This document shows, piece by piece, positions 1-6,582 of a DNA stretch of 9,986 nt (position 1 is the stretch's first letter; each line of letters starts with the position of its first letter). The notes under the pieces are model-generated. The model was not told the origin of the DNA. It made no database searches and worked only from the letters and a program-made list of their open reading frames with translations. The position numbers and the translations under genes are program-made. The DNA is from an uncultured Caulobacteraceae bacterium (lineage in GTDB: Bacteria > Pseudomonadota > Alphaproteobacteria > Caulobacterales > Caulobacteraceae), in NCBI GenBank assembly GCA_937952995.1, contig CALFYB010000392.1:1-9986 (forward strand). The letters are read 5' to 3'.

Positions 1-168
1 GGTGCGGCGCCAGTCGACCTCGGGCACGCGGAAATCCGGATCGCCTTCCAGGTTATGCCGCAGCTCCGAGGCCGCCGCCGCCTCGAAGCGCAGGTCCATC
101 TCGAGCCGCACGGTGTCCTCGAGGGTCTTCACGACGGCGACCGGCTTCAGGCGGCGCAGCGCCGGCTG
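1..168 (-). pseudogene. ubiB: UbiB/ABC1-family kinase fragment joined in frame behind truncated der
   Basis: Residues 291-345 of the der frame do not belong to Der. They read PALRRLKPVAVVKTLEDTV, then an E-x-DLRFEAAAASEL motif and DFRVPEVDW. This matches the part of UbiB (ABC1/ADCK atypical kinase family, required for ubiquinone synthesis) in E. coli where ELD...REAxxA...LRRNFE...PEV occurs. Only about 55 residues are visible and the frame leaves the window, so neither the UbiB N-terminus nor the rest of the kinase domain can be checked. The family match is from memory of conserved motifs. The segment may be the interior of an intact ubiB cut by an assembly misjoin, or a real deletion or rearrangement product. 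Confidence 0.7.
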
Positions 169-1035
169 GGTGCGCTCGACCAGATCGGCGATCCGCAGGT
201 CCTGCTCCTCGAACAGACGCTCCGCGTCCATCAGCAGCACGACGACCTCGGCGAAATCGATCGCATGCAGCGCATCGGCGACCGACAGCTTTTCCAGCTT
301 GTCCTGCACCTGTGCGCGCTTGCGCATCCCCGCCGTGTCAAAGACGCGGATCGGCGTGCCCATCCAGTCGGTCTTGACCGAAATCGCATCGCGGGTGATC
401 CCGGCCTCGGGGCCGGTCAGCAGACGATCCTCGCCGATCAGTCGGTTGACCAGGGTCGACTTGCCCGCGTTGGGACGGCCAACAATGGCGATACGGATGG
501 GCTTTTCGCCGTCCTCGTCCTCATCATCCTCTTCGATCAGTTCGTCTGAAACGACCCGGAAGGCGGCATAGAGATCGGCCATGCCCTCGCCATGCTCAGC
601 CGAGATCGAAATCGGCTCGCCAAGGCCCAGCTGGAACGCTTCGAGCGCACCGGCCTCGCCTGCCCGCCCCTCGGCCTTGTTGGCGGCGAGGATTACGGGC
701 TTGCTGGTCCGGCGCAGGATTTCTGCGAAGACGCCGTCCAGAGGCGTTGCGCCCTCTCTGGCATCCATAACAAACAGAGCGACGTCGCATTCCTCGATCG
801 CCAATTCGGTCTGGCGTCGCATGCGCGATTCCAGGCTTTCGTCGGTCAGGTCTTCGAAACCTGCAGTGTCGATAAGAACGAGTTCAAGGTCACCGATGCG
901 GCCCTTGGCGAAACGGCGGTCGCGGGTCACCCCCGGCTGGTCATCGACGATGGCCAGCTTCTTTCCGGCCAGACGATTGAACAGCGTGGACTTGCCCACG
1001 TTCGGGCGACCGACGATCGCGACTTTAAGCGCCAT
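1..1035 (-). CDS. der: GTPase Der (EngA), N-terminal 286 residues joined in frame to a UbiB-like segment; runs off the window
   Basis: Der is a double-GTPase needed for maturation of the 50S ribosomal subunit. The frame opens at ATG 1035, with AGGAGA about 9 nt upstream, and stays open to base 1. The first G domain is complete: P-loop GRPNVGKST (9-17), DTAG (56-59), NKAE (119-122). An acidic linker (about 169-177) leads to the second G domain with P-loop GRPNAGKST (186-194), DTAG (233-236) and the Der-typical EEQDLRIADLVER. After about residue 286 the expected NKWD motif and KH-like RNA-binding domain are absent. Residues 291-345 instead resemble UbiB. As written, this product could not be a working Der. 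The call for the N-terminal part is firm; whether the joined gene is real is doubtful. It lies 63 nt downstream of bamB, the last gene of the minus-strand series. Confidence 0.9.
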   Translation of the reverse strand, partial: MALKVAIVGRPNVGKSTLFNRLAGKKLAIVDDQPGVTRDRRFAKGRIGDLELVLIDTAGFEDLTDESLESRMRRQTELAIEECDVALFVMDAREGATPLDGVFAEILRRTSKPVILAANKAEGRAGEAGALEAFQLGLGEPISISAEHGEGMADLYAAFRVVSDELIEEDDEDEDGEKPIRIAIVGRPNAGKSTLVNRLIGEDRLLTGPEAGITRDAISVKTDWMGTPIRVFDTAGMRKRAQVQDKLEKLSVADALHAIDFAEVVVLLMDAERLFEEQDLRIADLVERTQPALRRLKPVAVVKTLEDTVRLEMDLRFEAAAASELRHNLEGDPDFRVPEVDWRRT

Positions 1036-1063
1036 GAACGCGCGGTCTCCTAAAGGGTTAGAG

Positions 1064-1083
1064 GGGCGGCCAAATCGCCGCCC
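1064..1083. other. Hairpin between bamB and der
   Basis: A 7-bp perfect GC-only stem (GGGCGGC/GCCGCCC) with a 6-nt loop sits in the 63-nt gap between the bamB stop and the der start. It is not followed by a T run on the minus strand, so a full terminator is unlikely. It may be an RNA stability or processing element, or a weak attenuator lowering der expression relative to bamB. Confidence 0.3.
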
Positions 1084-1098
1084 TGATACGGTAGTCTA

Positions 1099-2451
1099 TC
1101 ACCGAATGGCGAGAAGTACGCCCTTGTCTCCGACCAGATAGAGCGTGTCGTTGACAGCGATGGGGGAAAGCAGGGCTGGCGTGCCCAACTTGACCGTCTT
1201 TTCAACGGCACCGGTCTTGGGATTGAGGGCCACAAGCTCTCCGGTGCTCGACACGACGATCAGTCGGTTGGAGGCCAGAACAGGACCCGACCAGGCCGCA
1301 CGCTGCTTCTTCTTGCGGTCCTTATTCATGTCCACGATCCAGTAGACCTGACCGTTTTCGCGAGACACGCAGATCACTTCACCGGGCTTGGATACCACAT
1401 AGACCACGTCACCGACGGGCAAGGGGGTGCTGATGCCAGAGACAGGCAAGGACCACCGGGCTGTCCCGGTACGAAGGTCTGTCGCTGCGAAGACACCGGA
1501 ATGGCTAACGGCAAAAACGTCGCCCTTATAGATCACTGGGCGTCCAGGAATGTCGCGGATTTCGGACAGGGCATTGGTACGGCTGGCCCGTGACAGGACC
1601 TCGGACCAGATGTCATTACCATTGCCGGTACGCAGGGCGATCAGTTCGCCCGAGGCAAAGCCCGCAATGACCGTGTCGCCCGAAATGGCGGCGCTGGTAG
1701 CTTCAAGGATGCGCGCTGGCTCAACCAGGGCCTGATAGTTCCAGCCCAAAGCCCCGGTCGCGGTATCAACTGTCAGAAGTTCATTGTCGGTCGAGACCAC
1801 GAACAGGCGGCCGCCCGAAACGGTTGGTGCCGCATGGATTGGCGCTTCAACCGGAGTCTTCCAGAGCAGCGCACCCGACTTAGCATCCAAAGCCGCGATG
1901 AAGCGGTAGCCCGAGGTCACGAAGACCTTGCCATCCGCATAGGCCAAACCGCCGCCGAAGGCTTCGCGGTCGCGGCGATCCCGAAGCGCAAGGTTGGTGT
2001 TCCAAACCTCTGCCCCGCCGTTAGCGCTATGAGCCGAAACGCCCGCTTCGGCATCCATGGTGAAGATCACACCGTCGGCAGAGATCGGCGGAGCGGTCAG
2101 ATGAACCCGGCGGTCCGAGCCCTTACCAATGCCGCGCTTCCAAACGATGTCGAGATTGGCACCGGCAGCAAGATGTTCGACCGATTGCTCCGGCGTCCCA
2201 CCTGGCAAGGGCCAATCGGTCCGTGCGACCGCGTCAGGCAGATAGAAATCCACCCCCTTGAGCGCGTCGGCAATGTGCAATTGCTCATCGAAGGCAATGA
2301 TCGAGATGCGCTCGCCCGCAGAGGCCTGAACCTTGTTGCTGCTCGCCTTGCCCTTGAAGGGATTGAGGTTCGTTATCGACGCACAGCCCGAAAGGCCTGC
2401 ACTGGTCGCCACGACGAGGGCAAGAACCGTAAGATTACGCTTCAAGGTCAT
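1099..2451 (-). CDS. bamB: Outer membrane assembly lipoprotein BamB (PQQ-repeat beta-propeller)
   Basis: This is the lipoprotein subunit of the BAM complex, which inserts beta-barrel proteins into the outer membrane; it is anchored on the periplasmic face. The 450-residue product starts with a lipoprotein signal: MTLKR, a hydrophobic stretch, and lipobox LSGC with the lipidated cysteine at 23. The rest is a series of propeller blades with recurring AxDxxTG/SGxxxW-type repeats such as ALDAKSGALLWKTPV, TVDTATGALGWNY, ATDLRTGTARWSL and ALNPKTGAVEKTV. Length suits alphaproteobacterial BamB, which is longer than the E. coli protein. Its ATG overlaps the stop of the YfgM-like gene in an ATGA, implying translational coupling. 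The bamB–der neighbourhood is common in proteobacteria, where yfgM, yfgL (bamB) and der lie in the same order. Confidence 0.92.
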   Translation of the reverse strand: MTLKRNLTVLALVVATSAGLSGCASITNLNPFKGKASSNKVQASAGERISIIAFDEQLHIADALKGVDFYLPDAVARTDWPLPGGTPEQSVEHLAAGANLDIVWKRGIGKGSDRRVHLTAPPISADGVIFTMDAEAGVSAHSANGGAEVWNTNLALRDRRDREAFGGGLAYADGKVFVTSGYRFIAALDAKSGALLWKTPVEAPIHAAPTVSGGRLFVVSTDNELLTVDTATGALGWNYQALVEPARILEATSAAISGDTVIAGFASGELIALRTGNGNDIWSEVLSRASRTNALSEIRDIPGRPVIYKGDVFAVSHSGVFAATDLRTGTARWSLPVSGISTPLPVGDVVYVVSKPGEVICVSRENGQVYWIVDMNKDRKKKQRAAWSGPVLASNRLIVVSSTGELVALNPKTGAVEKTVKLGTPALLSPIAVNDTLYLVGDKGVLLAIR

Positions 2452-3200
2452 TGGGCCGCTCCGGCTTGTGGATTTGCGTTCAGCAGGCCGGGAGGCGGAG
2501 CCATGGGCTCGGGAAGGGCCAGAGCCGCCTTGGCAATGTCCTTCAAGGACTTCGATGTCCCCGAATCAATCAGGCTGATTGCGGCGTTTGCGCGCTCACG
2601 CATGGCTGCCGGAGCATCGGGCAAAAGATTGATCACGCCAAAATCACTCTTGGCCTCATCGGCCTTGCCCGCAGCGAGCTTGGCAATGGCGAGGGCCTCT
2701 AGGGCGGTGGCACGATAGGGTCGCTTCGTCTCAGTCAATGGCTTCAACCTCTTTTCCAGATCGGCATAAGGGGCTGTATCCATCAGGGCGAAGGCGGATT
2801 TGAGGCGGGCCGCATCACCAATCACGGGGGTCGGCGCAACCTCGGCAGCCGCATCGAACAGCTTGATCGCCTCATCGGTCTTGCGCTCATCAAGGCGAAG
2901 ACCGCCTTGCTGCATAAGGGCCAGGGCCTTGTAGCCCTTAGAGCCAACCTTCACGACCGTATCAAACTGGGCGTAGGCACCGGCCTTGTCACCCTTGGTC
3001 ACCAGCTCCAGCGCTTCGGCATAGGCCTCAGCGGCCTTGCCGGCTTGGCGGGTTTGATAGTCGCCATAGCCCCAGACCGCCGCAGCGATCAGGATGCCAG
3101 CAACGAGTATGCCGATCCCCCAAGGCAGGTAGCGGCGCGCCAGTGCGATATATTGGTCGGAGCGAAGCTGCTCTTCGACCTCTTCAAAAACGTCGGTCAC
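2448..3200 (-). CDS. YfgM-like membrane-anchored TPR protein (ancillary translocon/periplasmic chaperone family)
   Basis: The family (YfgM/AncA, tetratricopeptide-like) has a short cytoplasmic N-terminus, one membrane helix and a periplasmic helical-repeat domain, and is linked to the SecYEG translocon and periplasmic folding. Here residues 1-24 are the cytoplasmic part (VTDVFEEVEEQLRSDQY), about 25-45 the membrane helix (LPWGIGILVAGILIAAAVWGY), and the rest is Ala- and Lys-rich helical repeats (for example AEAYAEALELVTKGDKAGAYAQF). I set the start at GTG 3200 (250 aa) because GGAG lies 9 nt upstream and TDVFEEVEEQLR is the usual family start. A longer frame to 3269 adds 23 residues of poor quality. 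The pairing with bamB supports a role in envelope biogenesis. Confidence 0.82.
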   Translation of the reverse strand: MTDVFEEVEEQLRSDQYIALARRYLPWGIGILVAGILIAAAVWGYGDYQTRQAGKAAEAYAEALELVTKGDKAGAYAQFDTVVKVGSKGYKALALMQQGGLRLDERKTDEAIKLFDAAAEVAPTPVIGDAARLKSAFALMDTAPYADLEKRLKPLTETKRPYRATALEALAIAKLAAGKADEAKSDFGVINLLPDAPAAMRERANAAISLIDSGTSKSLKDIAKAALALPEPMAPPPGLLNANPQAGAAQ

Positions 3201-3290
3201 GGCTTTTGGCTCCGCACTCGTCTGAGGACAATGAGGCCGGAACCTATCGTCTGTGGCGTCCGCCCGCAATGCAGGCCAGGCGACTTCGGC

Positions 3291-4115
3291 CTATGTCTTT
3301 GAAAAATATGTCTCTGCTGAGGCCGGAAAACGCCTCGCACGGACATCTTCGGCATAGAGGCGCACGGCTTCGCTGATTTCGCCGCGCAGATCAGCATAGC
3401 GGCGGACAAATTTCGGGGTCCAATCGAACAGGCCCAGCATGTCATCGGTGACCAGAATCTGTCCGTCACAGCCGCTCGACGCACCGATACCGATGGTCGG
3501 CACATCAATCGCTTCGGTAATCTGACGGGCCAGCGCCTCAGCGACCCCTTCGATGACCAGACAAAAGGCCCCGGCATCTGCGGTCGCCTTGGCCTCGGCA
3601 ATCACGCGCGCGGCCTCGTCCTCAGTCCGGCCCTTGGCGCGAAAGCCGCCATCGACCAGAACGGCTTGCGGCCTTAGGCCCACATGGCCCATTACCGGAA
3701 TGCCCCGCCGGACCATATAGGCGATAGTATCGGGCACGGTCTCGCCGCTCTCGACCTTGATGGCCTGAGCGCCGGTTTCTTTCATGATGCGGGCGGCATT
3801 GTCATAGGCCTTCTCGGCCGAGCCCTCGTAGCTGCCAAAGGGCATGTCGATGACGACCAGCGAACGCTTAGCCGTGCGCATAACCGCCTGCCCGTGCAGG
3901 ATCATCATCTCGAGCGTCACACCGACCGTGTTGGGCAGACCGTGGACCACCATGCCCAGCGAGTCGCCGACCAACAGCAGGTCGCAATGCTCGTCCAGCA
4001 GCGCGGCCATCGGCGCGGTGTAGGCCGTCAAGCAAACGATGGGCTCACCGCCCTTGCGGGCCGTGATTTCCGGGGCTGAGATCCGGCGAATAGGGGCTTC
4101 TTGATGAGAAGACAG
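3291..4115 (-). CDS. panB: 3-methyl-2-oxobutanoate hydroxymethyltransferase PanB, apparent CTG start
   Basis: PanB transfers a hydroxymethyl group from methylenetetrahydrofolate to 2-oxoisovalerate to give ketopantoate, the first committed step of pantothenate and CoA synthesis; it is cytoplasmic. Family motifs are all present: LLVGDSLGMVVHG (Mg-binding Asp), DMPFGSYE, AIKVESGE, MGHVGLRPQ, LVIEGVAE and IGIGASSGCDGQILV. The reading frame upstream of the first conventional start (TTG 4031) continues with family sequence RRISAPEITARKGGEPIVCLTAYTAP, so the protein must start earlier. The only plausible initiator before the in-frame TGA of the preceding gene is CTG 4115. It has GAGGAG exactly 9 nt upstream and gives LSSHQEAPIRR and 274 aa, a normal family length. 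It lies 3 nt after the preceding stop. Confidence 0.93.
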   Translation of the reverse strand: MSSHQEAPIRRISAPEITARKGGEPIVCLTAYTAPMAALLDEHCDLLLVGDSLGMVVHGLPNTVGVTLEMMILHGQAVMRTAKRSLVVIDMPFGSYEGSAEKAYDNAARIMKETGAQAIKVESGETVPDTIAYMVRRGIPVMGHVGLRPQAVLVDGGFRAKGRTEDEAARVIAEAKATADAGAFCLVIEGVAEALARQITEAIDVPTIGIGASSGCDGQILVTDDMLGLFDWTPKFVRRYADLRGEISEAVRLYAEDVRARRFPASAETYFSKT

Positions 4116-4118
4116 GGC

Positions 4119-4514
4119 TCAATACTCCTCGATGGCCCGCGTCAGAGCAAAGACGAGGGCAAGGCCCGCCAATCCAGCGGACATCCACAGGCCTTCACCA
4201 CCAAATGGCAAGGAGGGCAAGACCAGATGTGCCTCAACCGACCGGACGAGTTTGGGCAAAAGATGCGGCTCGGTGCCTAGGGACAGGCTCTCAATGCGCC
4301 CCAACAGGTTGGTGGCCATGATCTGGGTGACCGCAATAACGCCGCCGAGCAGCCCCGCCCCGCCAATGATCAGACGGCGAAACAGCCACGCGCGATCCAA
4401 GCGCTGCGTCACCGATGATGCGAACAGATCGGCATCGGCAAAGGCCGGAGGCGCGTCGAACAGGCCCGTCAGCTGGGTTTCAAAATCCCGGAACTCTTGC
4501 ACACTGTCAGACAT
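4119..4514 (-). CDS. Small two-helix membrane protein, possible anti-sigma factor
   Basis: I do not recognise a named family. The 131-residue product has a soluble N-terminus of about 43 residues (MSDSVQEFRDFETQL...FASSVTQRLDRAW), a membrane helix at about 44-67 (LFRRLIIGGAGLLGGVIAVTQIMA), a loop of about 40 residues, and a second helix at about 109-126 ending in RAIEEY. It overlaps the ECF sigma gene by 8 nt. A short cytoplasmic domain plus membrane helices, encoded directly behind and overlapping an ECF sigma gene, is the usual layout of a membrane-bound anti-sigma factor. No zinc-binding ZAS motif (HxxxCxxC) is present, so the role is inferred from position only. Its last codons contain the Shine-Dalgarno sequence of panB. 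Confidence 0.65.
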   Translation of the reverse strand: MSDSVQEFRDFETQLTGLFDAPPAFADADLFASSVTQRLDRAWLFRRLIIGGAGLLGGVIAVTQIMATNLLGRIESLSLGTEPHLLPKLVRSVEAHLVLPSLPFGGEGLWMSAGLAGLALVFALTRAIEEY

Positions 4515-5124
4515 GGGCTTGGCGTCCTGAGAATGGGGTCTGAACGGAAGGCATGCCGCCTTGCGGGGCCATCCGATCCTTTAGTCGCCCCAGACCGCGC
4601 TTGATATGGGATTTGAGCGTTCCGAGCGGGACATTCAAGGCTTCAGCCGCCTCGGCATGGGAAAGACCACCGCCATAACACAACGTGACGCAGGCTCGCT
4701 CGGCGGGGCTAAGATGCTTGAGCGCAGCATCTAGATCCATTCGGCCTGCCGCAGCCCCGTCGCCTTGGTTGGCATCCGCCGCTTCCGGCTCTGGCGTTTG
4801 CGCCATCAGGTCGAGGCGGCGATCTCGCTTCCAGCGTCGGATATAGAGGCGAATGGCGATGCGCTTGAGCCAACCGGCAAAGGCCCCCTCCCCGCGAAAG
4901 TCAGCGATCTGTTCGAAGGCCAAAAGGAAAGCGTCTTGCGCCACATCATCGGCTAGGTCCGGCGCAGCCCCCATGCGTCGCAGCAGGCCCCGCACCGCTG
5001 ACCCATGACGACGGATCAACTCGCCAAAGGCCTCACGCCCACCGGCAGCGGCCAGCGCCGCCAACGCGGTGTCGTGTTGTCCTTCAAGCGTCTGATGAGG
5101 CGAGCGTGCGCCGATGATGGTCAT
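4507..5124 (-). CDS. ECF-type RNA polymerase sigma factor
   Basis: This is a 205-residue sigma-70 family protein with only regions 2 and 4, as in extracytoplasmic-function sigmas. Region 2 spans about 28-100, with the region 2.2 core-binding pattern DLADDVAQDAFLLAFEQIADFRGEGAFAGWLKRIA and a basic IRRWKRDRR end. A variable acidic linker (about 109-128) follows. Region 4 (about 131-185) has LSPAERACVTLCYGGGLSHAEAAEALNVPLGTLKSHIKRGL, the -35-recognition helix-turn-helix. The start ATG is 25 nt after the upstream membrane gene, and the 3' end overlaps the candidate anti-sigma gene by 8 nt. Its regulon cannot be read from the window. Autoregulation is plausible given the ECF-like promoter at 5606-5634. 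Confidence 0.9.
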   Translation of the reverse strand: MTIIGARSPHQTLEGQHDTALAALAAAGGREAFGELIRRHGSAVRGLLRRMGAAPDLADDVAQDAFLLAFEQIADFRGEGAFAGWLKRIAIRLYIRRWKRDRRLDLMAQTPEPEAADANQGDGAAAGRMDLDAALKHLSPAERACVTLCYGGGLSHAEAAEALNVPLGTLKSHIKRGLGRLKDRMAPQGGMPSVQTPFSGRQAHV

Positions 5125-5149
5125 GGCGATCTGGACCTAGCCGCCTCGC

Positions 5150-5548
5150 CTAGACGCCGGTCTTGTTGCGATTGAAGTACCACAGAATCAGAAAACCTAA
5201 ACCTATGGCTCCGGGAATGGCGGCAGCGGCAAGAAGGCCATAGCGTGCTTCCCCACCTTCAAGCTGACCGAGCGCAAAACTCATCCCAACCAGACCGAGG
5301 CTGAGGCCGATGAGCACGACAGCGGCGCGTAAGTCCTTGTCTGATCGATTGACATCTTTCGTGGCCAAGTTGCCGCTTTGAAGGGCTTGGATCAACTCCG
5401 GCGGAACCGGCTGGCCCTTTTCGTAAGCGATACGCAAGGTCTGGTGCAGCCGCTCGCGATCCTTCGATTTCAGATAGCCGGGCACAAGAATGACGGCCCC
5501 GAGAAAAACAAAGAAGATCAGCGTTTCGATCCATTCCCCATGTATCAT
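5150..5548 (-). CDS. DUF6249-like small membrane protein
   Basis: The product has three predicted membrane helices, about residues 7-26 (WIETLIFFVFLGAVILVPGYL), 75-95 (AAVVLIGLSLGLVGMSFALG) and 102-124 (YGLLAAAAIPGAIGLGFLILWYF). Between helices 1 and 2 is a charged cytoplasmic segment with KSKDRERLHQTLRIAYEKGQPVPPELIQAL. That ER...tiR.AiEKGqpvPPEli pattern is what I associate with DUF6249 proteins, which often sit beside ECF sigma genes. I chose ATG 5548 (132 aa), 10 nt after AGGAG. TTG 5554 would add two residues but is only 4 nt from that site. It lies first in the minus-strand unit, 25 nt before the sigma gene, so it may be part of the same signalling module. The biochemical function is unknown. 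Confidence 0.72.
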   Translation of the reverse strand: MIHGEWIETLIFFVFLGAVILVPGYLKSKDRERLHQTLRIAYEKGQPVPPELIQALQSGNLATKDVNRSDKDLRAAVVLIGLSLGLVGMSFALGQLEGGEARYGLLAAAAIPGAIGLGFLILWYFNRNKTGV

Positions 5549-5605
5549 GTCCAAAAAGCTCCTGGTTCGTAGCCACCCATCGTGGCCTTCTGATGGATAG
5601 AGACA

Positions 5606-5634
5606 TGAACGGGGCCATTCGGATGCAAGGTTCT
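5606..5634 (-). promoter_or_regulatory. Candidate ECF-type promoter for the membrane protein–sigma–anti-sigma–panB unit
   Basis: On the minus strand AGAACC (5634-5629) and CGTTCA (5611-5606) are separated by 17 nt. ECF sigmas of the GGAAC/CGTT type use this layout (GGAACC, 16-17 nt, CGTT). The -10 end lies 57 nt before ATG 5548. Only a single copy is visible and the first G of the -35 is an A, so it is a candidate by pattern only. Confidence 0.4.
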
Positions 5635-5707
5635 GCGTGAAATATTGGTAATGTGGGCGCGGGGCCGTTACATCGGTCCGATCCCTCGCCGTCCTGAGAC
5701 CCCAGCC

Positions 5708-6502
5708 ATGACCTCATCCTTTGCTGACAATGCCCTAGAGCTCGATCTGGTCGGGGACTATGCCGTCCTGACGTTGAACCAGCCGGCCAAGCGCAATGCC
5801 ATGACTAAGGCCATGTGGATGGCGCTGCCTGAGGTCTGCGCAGTGATTGAGGCGGCGCAAGAGGTCAAGGTTCTGGTCGTGCGCGGCGCGGGCGATCATT
5901 TCGCTGCCGGGGCTGACATCAGTGAGTTCGAGACCGTCTATGGCACCCGCGAGGCCGCGACCGCCTATCGCGCCAATGTCGCCGCTGGGGTCGAGGCTCT
6001 GGCCACCCTGTCCAAGCCAACCATCGCCATGATCAGCGGCGTCTGCGTCGGCGGCGGGATGGCCATAGCGCTGGCCTGCGACCTGCGCATCGCCGCCACC
6101 AATGCACGGTTTGGCATCACCCCTGCCCGCCTGGGCATCGTCTATAGCCTGGCCGACACCAAGCGGCTGGTTGATGCGGTCGGACCATCGGCGGCAAAGA
6201 ACATCCTCTATACCGGCGAGATCGTCGGGGCCGAGACAGCGCTGCGTATCGGTCTGGTCAACGACCTACACGCTCCCCACGCGCTCGAAGCCGCCGTGGT
6301 CAGCAAGGTCGAGCAGATCGCCAGCGCCTCGCAATGGACCGTGCGCAAGGTCAAGCAGGTGGTTTCGATGATCCTGACCGGCACCGTCACCGACACAGCA
6401 GAAACCACCGCCTGGCAGCTCGATGCGGTCGAGGGCCCCGATTTCGCTGAAGGCCGCGCCGCGTTCATGGCCAAGCGGACGCCTATTTTCCCGTACCGGT
6501 GA
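5708..6502 (+). CDS. Crotonase-family (enoyl-CoA hydratase/isomerase-like) protein lacking both hydratase glutamates
   Basis: The fold binds acyl-CoA thioesters and stabilises an enolate in an oxyanion hole. The 264-residue product shows the family signature: NQPAKRNAM near 25-32, the first oxyanion segment HFAAGADISEF (64-74), the second GVCVGGGMAIALACDLRIAA (111-130), ARFGITPARLG (133-143) and a typical C-terminal MAKRTPIFPYR. The two glutamates of true hydratases (Glu144 and Glu164 of the rat enzyme) correspond to Ala119 (GGG-M-A) and Ala140 (TPA). Simple hydration is therefore unlikely; isomerase, thioester hydrolase or decarboxylase chemistry is possible. Start: ATG 5708, because an upstream TTG (5645) adds residues outside the fold. 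It is the first gene on the plus strand and diverges from the ECF unit. Confidence 0.85.
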   Translation: MTSSFADNALELDLVGDYAVLTLNQPAKRNAMTKAMWMALPEVCAVIEAAQEVKVLVVRGAGDHFAAGADISEFETVYGTREAATAYRANVAAGVEALATLSKPTIAMISGVCVGGGMAIALACDLRIAATNARFGITPARLGIVYSLADTKRLVDAVGPSAAKNILYTGEIVGAETALRIGLVNDLHAPHALEAAVVSKVEQIASASQWTVRKVKQVVSMILTGTVTDTAETTAWQLDAVEGPDFAEGRAAFMAKRTPIFPYR

Positions 6503-6509
6503 GCAGGCC

Positions 6510-6528
6510 CCTTGTCACCGCGACAAGG
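6510..6528. other. Hairpin between crotonase gene and DUF2855 gene
   Basis: A perfect 7-bp stem CCTTGTC/GACAAGG with a 5-nt loop starts 8 nt after the crotonase stop. The following bases are mixed, with no T run, so termination would be weak. It could be an intercistronic RNA structure or a partial terminator separating the two genes. Confidence 0.35.
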
Positions 6529-6582
6529 TTCCGTCACTGTTCGTGCCAATTCTATTGATCCATCAGACTAGGCAGTCCTCAC

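Noticed and set aside
2..1053. Long plus-strand open frames opposite der (for example 2-571 and 592-1053)
   Set aside because: They are antisense to clear Der motifs and have Ser/Arg-rich or low-quality composition typical of shadow frames in GC-rich DNA.
1834..2718. 294-codon plus-strand frame opposite bamB and the YfgM-like gene
   Set aside because: It is antisense to two well-supported genes, spans their junction and has no recognisable domain.
3201..3269. Extended N-terminus for the YfgM-like protein (MRADATDDRF...)
   Set aside because: The family begins near TDVFEEVEEQL; GTG 3200 has a well-placed GGAG, and the extension has no membrane or domain signal.
5645..5707. TTG start giving a 285-residue crotonase
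   Set aside because: The added residues lie outside the crotonase fold, and ATG 5708 gives the normal length of about 264.
5259..5717. 152-codon minus-strand frame overlapping the DUF6249-like gene
   Set aside because: It is in another frame of a gene with clear membrane helices and has no recognisable features of its own.
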